Assembly: GCA_963576565.1 (NCBI GenBank)
Contig: OY755038.1
Span: forward strand, 65,407,908 to 65,471,907
Reading direction: 5' to 3'
DNA length: 64,000 nt
Source: Aspidapion aeneum
Taxonomy: Eukaryota; Arthropoda; Insecta; Coleoptera; Brentidae
The stretch's first letter is position 1. Each line of letters begins with the position of its first letter. Below the pieces are notes generated by a model. It was not told the DNA's origin. It was given only the letters and a program-made list of their open reading frames with translations, and searched no databases. The translations under genes were made by a program, and so were the position numbers. This document shows, piece by piece, positions 36,020 through 45,540 of the stretch.

Positions 36020-37199
36020 ATGTCAAAACCAAAAAAGACATTATTGCTAGACAAGCGTGCTATTTGTGTAAATCAAATAACCGAATCGAATGTGGTCGCA
36101 AAACAGGCGAAGGCAGACTCTTTGTTCCAGTTCCTTTTCAAATTTAGGTACGAGGATAATGATGAATGTCATTAAAAGTTTTACGCGTCTCATAACCAAA
36201 TCATCGGATCCCTCGAGGAGTTGGGACTCGAATTTAATGAGCAGGACAACATAAGAAAAAGATTCGATTTACTTTTTTATGAATGTCGTGGCATTTATTA
36301 TGATATTTTTCGAGCCAGTAATACTAATTTCGTTTCACCAAATACTTCTGCCAATAGCCCTAGGTCAAATTCTAGATCTTTTCCTTTACCCAAGTTGGCT
36401 AGTTTCGATGGAAACTATAAGAATTGGCAACATTGGTTTGACCTCTATAAGGTCGTGATTCATGATAGCGACTTGAGCGATATAGAAAAGTTTCAGCACT
36501 TACGTAGTTCAGTGACTAACGAAGCACTTAGTCTGGTAAAAACAATTCCGTTATCTAACAGCAATTATCATATTGCATATGAGGCTCTAGTCAAGAGATA
36601 TCAAAATAAGCGTCTCATAGCTACGACTGCTTTAAATGCTATGAATTCCGTTTCGGTAAAAACCAGTTCTGCGAAAGAGCTCCGTTTTATGTTAGACACC
36701 TTTTCCGAGAACTTAGAACCATTTTGACGGAACTCGGCTTTCCTACGACAGAGTGGGACTTTCTTACATTTAATTAATTGCTTTCCAAGTTGGACGTTAA
36801 GCTACGCACAGAGTTTGAGCTATATTATAGGAGAGAGAAAAGCCAAGTCGACATTCCTTCTTACACTGACTTGTACAGCTTTATCGAAAATCACTGTATA
36901 GCCTTGGAGTCTGTCCAACATATGCAGTCAATTAGTAAGCCCCCCTCTAGTTCAAATCATGCTAAGCCCCTAAATAATAATCAGCGGAACTTTAGTCACA
37001 ATAATTATCCTAAAAATACATCAACTTCATCTTTCAATACTACAGTTTCAAACAAACCAATTCAACCAAATAAGCCGTTCAATTCAAAGGTCAAATGTCA
37101 TTTGTGCCAGTCCAATCACGTTCTAGCCAGATGTCCCGATTTCCTAAATAAAAATTCAGAAGAAAGACTTTCCTATGTAAGACAAATTAACTTATGTGA
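36020..37199 (+). pseudogene. gag: BEL-2 Gag remnant
   Basis: The ATG at 36020 opens a frame with a charged N-terminal region, then the BEL capsid-like domain. The segments LPKLASFDGNYKNWQ (about 36390-36430), FQHLRSSVTNEAL (about 36491-36530) and LLSKLD (about 36778-36795) correspond to LPKLNVPPFSGD, FKYLRTILRGPAL and LLDRLD in BEL-1. The first zinc knuckle CHLCQSNHVLARC is at 37099-37137. Breaks are an in-frame TAA at 36173-36175, a frameshift near 36717 and a TAA at 36774-36776. The Gag of a functional element would package its RNA into particles. Confidence 0.85.
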
Positions 37200-37915
37200 A
37201 AATTGCATGCATTTTCTCATCAAACAAGGAATTGTTCTTCTTCTTATAGCTGCAGAGGGTGTGGCCTTAAATACCACAGTTTACTGTGCCCCCACCCCCG
37301 TCAGAACAATACACGTGCTCAGCAGGGTACAAATACTAGTACTCAGGAAAATCCACATTTTCTTTCTGTTTCACAAGGTACTTCCTCAACAAATTGTCAC
37401 GCCACAACTATTCCCAATCAATCTACTTTTCTACTTTCAACAGTGGTAGGTGACATTTTGGATTCTAGAGGAAATTACCAACCCGTGCGGATTTTGCTAG
37501 ATTTTGCATCTGAAGCCAATTTCATTTCTGAAAAATGCCTTAATAGACTAGGTCTCCCCAGACAACAATTTTCAATTTCCATTCAAGGTCTAAATCAAAA
37601 GGCATCTGCGACTACCAAAGGCAAAACTAATTGCATTATTCGACCGCAAGGAAGAATAGATCCTACCTTTCAGTTTGAGGCTTTAGTATTGCCTCAATTA
37701 TGTTCCAATATTCCCTCTGTTTCTATAGATTCCAGTAAATGGGATCATATTCGGAACATTAAACTTTCAGACCAAACTTTCAACATACCTAGCCAATAAA
37801 TATTTTACTCGGTTGTGAATTATTTCCTCAGATTTTAAGAAATTGAGTCATCCATGGTCAAAAAGGGCAAGCTAGCGCTTTTAACAGTATCTTCGGTTAC
37901 GTTTTGATTGGTAAG
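37200..37915 (+). pseudogene. BEL-2 second knuckles and protease region
   Basis: After a frameshift near 37205 the frame carries further C/H knuckles (NCSSSYSCRGCGLKYHSLLC) and a retropepsin-like segment whose motif is L-L-D-F-A-S-E in place of the D-S-G-S type. The Gly of the active-site triplet is lost (Asp-Phe-Ala). A frame change near 37797 precedes an I-L-L-G-C-E-L segment equivalent to LLIGADL of BEL-1, and a TGA lies at 37846-37848. The protease would be inactive. Confidence 0.75.
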
Positions 37916-38840
37916 GTAGACGCTTTGATTCAATCCAAGCCAAGTACAGTCGTTAGCTGTTATACATCTTTAGAACCGCCCTTGGAAGTTTGTTTAGAGA
38001 AATTTTGGAAAATAGAACAAGTCTCACATAAAGCTCACAGCAGCCCTGAAGATATTCTATGTGAAAAAATCTTTTCGGACACAGTATTTCGTAACGAATC
38101 AGGCAGATTTATAGTTTCATTACCTTTCGTTAACTCAGAGCCTAGTTTAGATGATACTTATCATATTGCTGTAAAAGGGTTTAAATCGCTCGAATTCCGA
38201 ATTCTTAAAGACCCTGTGCATTATGAAGCATACAAAGACTTCATGAAGGAATACATATTATCAAATCACATGATTCCAGTCCCTACACCTAGTTCCAAGG
38301 AAATCTTATACTGTTCATATTTCATTCCCCACCATAGTGTTTTCAATAGGGAAAAATTCGCTGCGTTTTTGATGCTTCACAAAAGGGTCCTAGGGGTTTA
38401 TCTCTAAATGATACATTGTACGCAGGTGCTAAACTTCAATCTGATGTCCGCGAAATACTTCGGAAATTCCGATATCATGTTGTAGTGTTTACTGCAGATG
38501 TTGTTAAAATGTTTCCACAAATTCTTGTCACACCTGAGCACACACGATATCAGAATATCTTATGGAGATTCTCTGAAACCGATCCCATTCAAACCTGCTC
38601 TCTTAGAACTGTTGTCTATGCGTACTCTACAGGAATTGGCTAGATTAGAGTCTAAAAACTTTCCTGATGCTTCTAGAGTTCTGTTAAAAGACGTCTACGT
38701 CGATGACATTTTAATAGGCCACAATTCCGTAGTTTCGGCCATAGATCTACAGCAAGAACTCATTTCACTATTACGTCGTGGTGGTTTCGAGCTCAAAAAA
38801 TGGGCAAATGTCTATTTCTTTCGACAAAGCAGAGCCTAAT
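37904..38840 (+). pseudogene. BEL-2 reverse transcriptase remnant
   Basis: The pre-RT linker (37904-38270) includes the glutamate aligned with the BEL-1 stop codon. RT fragments follow in three frames. A frameshift occurs near 38370, inside the VFDAS motif. V-F-T-A-D-V-V-K-M-F (about 38485-38514) has the first catalytic Asp. The segment around 38620-38630 lacks the block between the WRF and RTL motifs, about 20 codons by comparison with BEL-1. The catalytic YVDD is at 38696-38707. G-G-F-E-L-K-K-W-A follows at about 38781-38807. Confidence 0.85.
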
Positions 38841-39859
38841 TTTGTCAAGGTGCTTGGTCTCCAATGGAATCCAGTGATAGATTCATTTACATATCTTGTT
38901 ATACCTGACGATAACCCTTGCACTAAACTTGGCCTTAATGGCCAAGCATCTGATGCAAGATTTATGGAAGGAAAAGATAGAGTGGGACTCTCTTCCGCCC
39001 CTTCATATCATAAATACTTGGAATCAGTTTCGCATGGAGCTTCTCGAACTTTCTAATCTTCATTTACCCAGACGTCTTACAATAGACAAACCCACTCGCA
39101 TAGAATTGCACGGATTTTCCGACGCTTCAATGGTTGGTTATGCAGCCACAGTCTATCTTCGTATCGAAGCATCTTCTGGCGAGCTGTTTACTCTTCTTGT
39201 TATGGCAAAATCTAAAGTTGCACCACTTAAAACGTTTAGTCACCCAAGACTGGAACTCTTGGGCGCTACCCTACTCTGTGATCTTATCTCTTTCAGTCAA
39301 GCAAGTTACGTTGAAACTTTGGTGTTCAATGAAATTTGGGCGTGGTCTGACTCACAAGTGGTCTTGCGCTGGTTATCTGATTCTCCCCATAGATGGGTTA
39401 CATTCGTCGCTTATCGTGTTTGCAAAATCCAAGAAACTTTACCCCCTCATGTATGGCACTATGTTCCGTCTTCTGAAAACCCAGCGGATTGTGCTTCTCG
39501 TGGACTTACACCAAAGCAACTTGTTCACCATGACATGTGGTGAAAAGGTTCATTCCCTTCCCTTTCTAAGCCTTCCACGAGAGAAATGGTCTAATGGCTT
39601 TCATTGTTCAGATCTTTGCGACAGTGATGAGTTGGGAGAACGCAAGACATCTCTCACGGTCATGTCAGACCCGCACGAACCACCCAGACTTCTCTTGAAT
39701 AAACATTCCTCTCTCACGAAAATACAACGAATCATTTCCTACACGCTTAGACCAATTTCGAAAATCTATTACTCAGATCATTTGGTAACGGAAAAGGAAC
39801 TGCAGAATTCTATGATTGTTCTTGTCCGCCATGTCCAACGTACAGTATTTTTTTCAGAT
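38841..39859 (+). pseudogene. BEL-2 RNase H and integrase N-terminal remnant
   Basis: RNase H is nearly complete: GFSDAS (about 39112-39129), HPRLELLGA (39241-39267), WSDSQVVLRW (39342-39371) and SENPADCASRG (39474-39506), carrying the four acidic positions. A TGA at 39541-39543 and a frame change near 39600 follow. The spacer between RNase H and integrase reaches V-R-H-V-Q-R (about 39825-39842) and is cut at 39859 by the solo LTR. Confidence 0.85.
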
Positions 39860-40344
39860 TGTTCGTGCAACTTTAATTTAAATTCAAATTTTGCGCCAAA
39901 TTCCCGTATTCGGAAAACCCACACAATTTCAATTTGATTGGCACAAGCAAAACGCCAGCGCCATCTACGAACAATGAATCTGCGCAAAAAGGCGTAACCA
40001 AAAAGATTCGTCTGTCATATTCTGTCGAGATCACCACGCAGCATGGTGATAAATTCTATTAACCAAAAAATCCAATAAAATTCTTAGAAAATCAAACTAA
40101 ACCATTACACAAACAAGTGATTCTAGTGTGGATCGACTGCAACGACTGGGCCAGCGAGAGGAGCTCCTCTGGACGACGGAAACAACTGAAAAGGTGAGTG
40201 CCAATCCTCTATATTGTCTTTGTGTGGCTCGGAAAAATTAATATTTTTACATTGTCCTTTTAAGGATTTTTGCACCCAGATTTTATAAAACGACCAGCGC
40301 GCTTACAGTCCCGCGGCTCTACCCCTCAAAACAGCAACACAGAT
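39855..40344. mobile_element. 480-bp solo LTR inside BEL-2
   Basis: TGTTCGTGCAACTTTAATTT...AACAGCAACA at 39860-40339 starts with TG, ends with CA and is flanked by a perfect 5-bp duplication CAGAT (39855-39859 and 40340-40344). The flanking BEL-2 sequence resumes in the expected integrase region. It contains an AATAAA at about 40075. It carries no coding region, so it is a solo LTR from recombination between two LTRs. The first bases resemble the BEL-2 LTR start (TGTTGGTGCAAG), suggesting a BEL/Pao origin, but the family is not identified. Confidence 0.88.
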
Positions 40345-41518
40345 CCTATTTCAAATTTAAAACAAACAAGTTGCTTCCAAAACCCTTTCGTAAACTTTCA
40401 TTATACCTGGACAAACAAGACTGTCTCCGAGTAGGCGGTCGCATTAAGCATGCTTCTGAACTTTCATATTCTGCTAAGCATCCCTTGCTCTTGCCACGTT
40501 CACACCGGCTTACTACAATAATTATCGAATATACACAGTCAAAATACTTTCATCCAGTTCTCAAAACCCTACATTATCTGCTAAGGCAGCAATTTTGGGT
40601 GCTGTCTGCTCGATACGCTATTGAAAAGGTAGTTTCTCATTGTATCTTATGCTTCAGACTTCATCCAAAACCAGCTGTGCAATTTATGGGAGATTTACCT
40701 CCTCATGGATTTCCTAGTTAAAACCATTTTCCCATGTTGCCGTGGACTATTGCGGACCGTTTGATATCTTAATGTCAAGACACCGAGGTGCCAAACTCTA
40801 TAAAGGCTATATTCTTGTTTGCGTTTGTGCTGCAACCAAAGCAGTGCATTTAGAATTAACTTAACAGATACGTTTCTTGCGGTCTTTGAAAGGTTTGTCT
40901 CCAGATAGGTTACCTCAAACCTACTCAAAGGAAGCATGTGTAAGCTTAAGCATTTCGTGGCACTTTTCCAGCCCTGGAAGTCCTCACTTAAACGCTCTAG
41001 CCGAGGCTGGAGTAAAATCCACCAAGGCTCACCTCAAACGTGTTGTAGGCGAGCAGCGCCTTACAAATGAGGAATTTACTACCTTCTTGTTTCAAGTTGA
41101 GGCTTTACTCAATAGTAGACCTCTCTATGCTCAAAGTCTAGATCCAAATGACCTCCTTCCGCTGACACCAGGTCATTTTCTATCATTGGAGCCTTTAAAT
41201 TCTATACCAGAACCTGATTTATCCGATCTCAAGCTTAACACTTTGTCTCGCTGGCAGCTTGTCCAAAGACTTTAGGCTGATTTTTGGAAAAAGTGGCGTT
41301 TAGAATATTTTAACACACTTCAACAACGTGTTAAGTGGACTGAGAAATGCAATGACATAAAAGTCAACACTTTAGTCGTTATTAAGAACGAGCAAAAACC
41401 ACCTATGCAGTGGTCGCTCGGACGTGTTGTAGCGCTACATCCAGGTGCTGATGGTACTTATCGAAGACCGGTGGTCAAGTTATGTGTCCTGCCCCTGCCG
41501 GAGGTAGAACACAAGTAA
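40345..41518 (+). pseudogene. BEL-2 integrase remnant
   Basis: The zinc head includes C-I-L-C near 40649-40660. The H-V-A-V-D-Y-C-G-P-F segment (about 40735-40764) keeps the first catalytic Asp, in a different frame. Between K-A-V-H-L-E-L (about 40840-40860) and W-H-F-S-S-P-G (about 40960) roughly 35 codons are collapsed and the second catalytic Asp (SDN) is missing. The third position has Ala-Glu-Ala (A-L-A-E-A-G) around 40996-41013. TAG at 41273-41275 breaks the C-terminal domain, which ends at about 41518. Strand transfer is impossible for this copy. Confidence 0.83.
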
Positions 41519-41689
41519 ATTTTTCGAAATTTTGCTCAAAATTTTCTATTTTATTTTCTTTATATATAATTTTTTTTTCCTTTTTGTAATTTACTAGAAT
41601 TAAGGTAAATTTTCGTGCATACTTGCACGATTTGGGTATTTAGATATAGTTTTTTTTCGTATCCTTAGTAAAAACACACGTGTTTTGAT

Positions 41690-41699
41690 GGCCGGAAAA
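41690..41699 (+). other. BEL-2 polypurine tract
   Basis: GGCCGGAAAA immediately precedes the 3' LTR. It is shorter than in BEL-1 but has the same CCGGAA core. Confidence 0.7.
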
Positions 41700-42115
41700 T
41701 GTTGGTGCAAGAATTATTTGCCAGCTTTTGGCTACCTTTATATTTTCATATTATTTTTCATTTCAAATTTCGCAGGGTATATGCATATGACTTATCCCCG
41801 CACCGAGACACGCGCGTGTCTGCGCGAGGAGTCGCAATCGGGAAACCGACAAGAAGCACAAGAAACGCCGTGAGTGCTGGAATTTTCCCGTTTTTCCTAT
41901 CTTCCAAGCAACCAAAACGACTGCAACTAGATGAAAACTAAGGTAGGTGCACTTTAGATATTTTATATGCATCGTTTTTACTGATTTCCTTTAAATAAAC
42001 TTTACAAATACGTTTTTCAATTTGTTATCTCAAAATTTTGGGTATTTCTCGAATGAGTGGTGTAAGTGGTGAACCAGCCAACCTAAACTCAACCCAACTT
42101 ACGTTTGCACCCTCA
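41700..42115 (+). repeat. BEL-2 3' LTR
   Basis: 416 bp, TGTTGGTGCAAG to GCACCCTCA, followed by ATATG. It is 96-97% identical by eye to the left LTR. Confidence 0.93.
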
Positions 42116-42213
42116 ATATGCATGTCGAAAAGACAATCTAGAAGGTGTGAGCCCATATTGTATCTTCTTAGCTGTCTTTCTAGCAATAATCTTTTTAGGC
42201 TTTGTCCTGTCAT
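42116..42213 (-). pseudogene. gag: BEL-3 Gag, N-terminal part
   Basis: ATG at 42211-42213, then about 32 codons rich in Leu, Arg and Lys up to the BEL-2 insertion. Without BEL-2 and one copy of ATATG the frame passes straight into the sequence at 34955 downwards. The start is chosen because it is the first ATG after the leader and its frame is the one that continues. Confidence 0.7.
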
Positions 42214-43051
42214 TATGGTGGGTTGGATTTAGTTGATTTTTTCTTAACTTTTGTTTGTGGCTTTCTAAATTGACTTTTTATTTGAACATTTGGACAGTTT
42301 TGTTCTTTTAGCCTTGGCTTATTGGCTATCAAAGTTGCTTAGGACTGACTAGACGCTTGTAACGGTCTGCGGTGAACTGAAGAATGGCTTGTCTCCGTGT
42401 AGTTAGAACTGCCTTTTTGGTAGGCAGGTTAGTCGCTTGATTCGGACTGTGGTGGACTGGTAATTGATCTATAGTTGGACTGTTCGGACTGACTCGCGAA
42501 TTGTCGGACTTGTTGAAAGTCGCTCTTGTGGACGATTGATGGTCTCTTGCGTAGTGGCTTCGGACAGGACAAGTGTACTGATAGTTGTACAGGCAGGTGT
42601 ACGGCCTTTTTGAAGCTTGTAGAATGGACGTAATTTCGTTTGGAAAGTCGCTCTTGTGGATGGCTGAAGCTCTGTGGCGTAGTGGCTTTGGACAGGACAA
42701 GTGTACGAACAGTCGTACGGGATGGTGGACGGCTTTACGAAGCTTCTGGAATCTACGGACTTTCTCGTAAAAGGTCGCTCTAATGGACAGTTGAAGCTCT
42801 CTTGCGTAGTAGCTTCGGACACTACAAGTGTACGGATAGTCGTACGGGCAGGGCTTTTTGACGCTTGTAAAATGGACGGACTTTCTCGAGGAATGTCGCT
42901 CTAGTGGAGGGTTGAAGTTGTCTTAAGTAGTAGTTTCGGACAGGACAAGTGTACGGACAGTCGTACTGGTAGGTGGACGGTTGGGCTGTAGTCAGGTAAT
43001 CTTCCTACATGCGTCGGCGGCGGTTTCTTTGTTCGAAGGACCAATGTGCTT
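42214..43051 (-). other. BEL-3 5' leader with minisatellite
   Basis: Sequence between the primer site and the Gag ATG in BEL-3. It contains at least four tandem units of 121-128 bp, with GTCGCTCT starting at 42519, 42647, 42774 and 42895. Each unit includes CGTAGTRGCTTYGGACA and ACAAGTGTACG. The unit is unrelated in sequence to the HINE or foldback units. Short open frames here reflect repetition. Confidence 0.75.
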
Positions 43052-43070
43052 AATCCGGCTCGAAGAACCA
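43052..43070 (-). other. BEL-3 primer-binding site for tRNA-Tyr
   Basis: In sense orientation TGGTTCTTCGAGCCGGATT, one mismatch from the BEL-1 site. It lies 3 bases from the LTR start that I chose (43074). A second partial copy (TTCGAAGGACCA) lies at 43032-43043. Confidence 0.78.
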
Positions 43071-43073
43071 ATA

Positions 43074-43415
43074 TGCAAGCTGTGCTTAACAATTACGCTT
43101 GCTTAACTGGGCTCGGTTAAGCAGCGGGATTAAAGTTTGCTTCAAGGATTATGGTACAGTAAACTAAGTAGGTATAGTGAGAACAACTATCAAATGTTGA
43201 ATCTGATTTATTAAGATAAATCCTCTTTTTTTATATTAAAAACTTGTTAGTTCGTGAGAAATTATAAAATATAAAATTTAATATTTCGTGCTGTCGTATA
43301 AACTAAATAATTTATATAATTTAAATAGGTAAAGTTGAGAAGGTTAGTTTATGTCATTAAAACCTAATTTCTCAAGATCACCTGTGTTTAAATAATAAAT
43401 TTAACTAAAAATGAA
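43074..43415 (-). repeat. BEL-3 5' LTR (approximate)
   Basis: TGCAAGCTGTGCTTAAC to AACTAAAAATGAA. It aligns with 33182-33549 at roughly 90% identity with several indels. Similarity ends at 43415 while the left copy may continue, so this LTR seems truncated on its right side. Confidence 0.75.
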
Positions 43416-44226
43416 AAAAAATCATTTTCTATAATGTAGATTTTTTTTATGTACAAAATTTAAAACAATCTACTACCAGAACAACTAAAAGATTTTGTCC
43501 TCCAAAATTCAAATTTCATTTAAATAAATCCCAAAAATGAATTGTCCAAAAATCAATTTTTTGTAAAGGTTTGTCAGAATTAAATAAACTCAAAAACTCA
43601 ATAAAAAATTAAAAGAAATTAAACACATTTAAAAAAGTCTTAAAAAATATTTCTTTTTAATGCAGTTTCTTTAATTATAGTATTATTCATTTGGATGTAA
43701 GTAGAATAATTGTTTTACAGTTGAAAATATTACTTAGCCTATAAATATTTATATAGCTAACAATTAGATTTTAGTTTAATTTACTTTATTACTGTTAAAA
43801 TTGTAGTATATTCTTGCTAAATAAATTTTTAGAGTTAAAAGTAACTATTGTTACTTTGATTACTGTAACTGTATTCAATTCAAGTGCAAAATTCTCGGAC
43901 TGTCATTAAATCGATGATTATTTACTTGTAGGTATATTTTTCTTGTTGATATTATGGAAATATTCAAATGAAATTTTTAAAATGCAGCCTAAAATTTAAA
44001 AAATAAAAGTAGGAATTACGTAGGAACTGTCCTGTGTAAAATTTTGTTTTAAAAATCTAATGCCTCACATAAAAAGAAATACATACTTAAAATCTAAATA
44101 TAAATCAAAATAGAGACAAATACTAAAATAATAGTAATTAAAGTAACAAAAGTAATCATTTAATTTTCGGATCGGTATTCGTTACTCCGTTATTTGTAAC
44201 GAATAGTTACTTTTTCAACACCTCCA
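43416..44226. other. Right part of the hAT-like element, non-coding
   Basis: A+T-rich sequence between the BEL-3 LTR and the hAT right end. Near the end, GTAAC motifs in both directions (about 44130-44215) form subterminal repeats. No transposase. Confidence 0.5.
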
Positions 44227-45103
44227 ACAGGTGATTGTATAGGAATATAAATATTAGGGTTTACCCTGATCGCAGCAAATCCCGGTGACCTGTGAAAAAA
44301 AAGTTAAAAGAAGAGGGCTAACACCGGATATAATATTTTACACCAGATTTGGCGGAAGAACAAACGACTTCGCTTTAAGGCATCGACATTAAGGTCATTA
44401 ACTATATATAATTATATAACTACCAAAGTACAAGACACAAAATGTGATTTTCCTAACTTCTTAGAAGTATCACGTTCTCTATTTCCTAAAAATTATTAAA
44501 ATCACGAAAACCTTGTGAATATTAAGGCTTTCTATAATATGTAGGTAATTTCACAAATATTTTGTAAATATCAAATTACAAAATACAAATAAATATATGA
44601 ATTTAACATAAAACTTTTTTCACAATTTACGCAAAAAAAATATGTGGTAATTCAAGTTCATTTAATTTGTGGTATATTTAGTTTATTAGGCATTTAGTTT
44701 ATTAGGCAGCATATTTAGTTTATTAGTTTAGCAGGCATTGTAGTGGTTTATAGTTTGTGAATATAAATTAAATTAATGTAATTCTATCTGCATTTTAAAG
44801 AACTAAAATTAAAAATGTATTATGATAATCCTATGTAAATGTGTAATCCTTTCTGTGTGCAACTTTAATTTCGTGCTCTTGAATTCATACGTTGCTTTCG
44901 ATCTATCTTTACGCGAGACACCGAAAACCTACCCTTTCTCTTAGTCACGTGACTTTCCTTTTAACTCTCTTGTATGTGATCACATGACTGAAGTATTCGT
45001 TTGTTGGACAGTTATTTGAAACAGTCCTCGTACTGCACAGCGCGCGCATTGGGATTTTTCGGACGGTTTAATGACTGCCGAACGAGATCATGGAACACTC
45101 CTA
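44227..45103 (+). mobile_element. Family R TIR element, copy A, right part
   Basis: Resumes at ACAGGTGATTG and parallels 50830-52218 through GATCGCAGCAAATCCCGGTG, the TTTAGTTTATTAGGC block and CGCGCGCATTGGGATTTTTCGG to a decayed TCATGGAAC end. At the position of the 528-bp MITE in the other copy it has the empty site GTGAATATAAATTAAATTAATG. Confidence 0.8.
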
Positions 45104-45283
45104 GTATGTTCGAGCTTGTGTGGCAATCATCGAGATCGAATTCTCAAAGCGGACACCCTTCCACTGAAACATCAACAACAATGCAATGCGTCAAACCATT
45201 TTTGACATTTATTAATTTATACATAACCGCGCACTTTAGGAATCGCATTTTAGAACGTAATGAGATAATTTAATGCCGGTCTA

Positions 45284-45407
45284 GGACAACTGGGCGCCGC
45301 CAACTCGGCGCCGCCAACTGGGCGCCGGGCCAACTGGGCGCCGGGCCAACTCGGCGCCGCCAACTGGGCGCCGCCAACTGGGCGCCGGCCAACTCGGCGC
45401 CGGACTA
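45284..45407 (+). repeat. Left GGCGCC-rich terminus of the foldback
   Basis: Eight GGCGCC palindromes in 124 bp, each separated by CCAACTG/C with G/C-only linkers. Strikingly G+C-rich in an A+T-rich region. Inverted at 50105-50199. Confidence 0.9.
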
Positions 45408-45540
45408 ATTTTTTTTTTGGATAAAATGTGTAGATGAAAAATAAAATATATTATTTATATAAAAACATCTTTAAAAAATCCTTTACGCAATATTTTTTAC
45501 AAGCTTTTATTTAGCTTCAGATGTTCTGTCTAACTAACTA

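Larger units (their letters stand above)
34961..42115 (+). mobile_element. BEL-2: degenerate BEL/Pao LTR retrotransposon
   Basis: A 7155-bp plus-strand element with 416-bp LTRs at both ends and a perfect 5-bp duplication ATATG (34956-34960 and 42116-42120). It has a PBS, a polypurine tract and gag, protease, RT, RNase H and integrase remnants in order. The LTRs differ at about 14 of 416 positions (3.4%). It sits in the gag of BEL-3 in opposite orientation: deleting it and one duplication makes the BEL-3 Gag frame continuous across the junction. It is itself interrupted by a solo LTR at 39860-40339. Confidence 0.93.
33182..43415 (-). mobile_element. BEL-3: gag-only BEL/Pao-like element, interrupted
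   Basis: Diverged LTR-like direct repeats lie at 33182-33549 and 43074-43415. There is a tRNA-Tyr-like primer site at 43052-43070 and a pyrimidine run at 33585-33602 (polypurine in sense) near the left LTR. Pieces of a BEL-type Gag lie on the minus strand between. Removing BEL-2 leaves only about 2.3 kb of internal sequence with no RT, RNase H or integrase motifs, so this family member is non-autonomous. The exact sense 5' ends of the LTRs and the target duplication were not resolved. Confidence 0.75.
32600..44226. mobile_element. hAT-like element hosting nested retroelements
   Basis: The termini are AAGAGGTTTTGATTTTCG on the left and, inverted, TGGAGGTGTTGAAAAAG on the right. These are degenerate versions of the (C)AGAGGTGT ends seen in many hAT elements. 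GTTAC/GTAAC motifs are repeated near both ends. An 8-bp target duplication flanks the element. No transposase was recognised. The 11.6 kb is mostly later insertions: a LINE fragment, BEL-3, BEL-2 and a solo LTR. Without these only about 0.9 kb remains, so the element was probably non-autonomous. Confidence 0.65.

Noticed and set aside
42329..43092. Overlapping short frames rich in Ser, Thr and Arg
   Set aside because: They arise from the 121-128-bp minisatellite in the BEL-3 leader and lie upstream of the Gag ATG.
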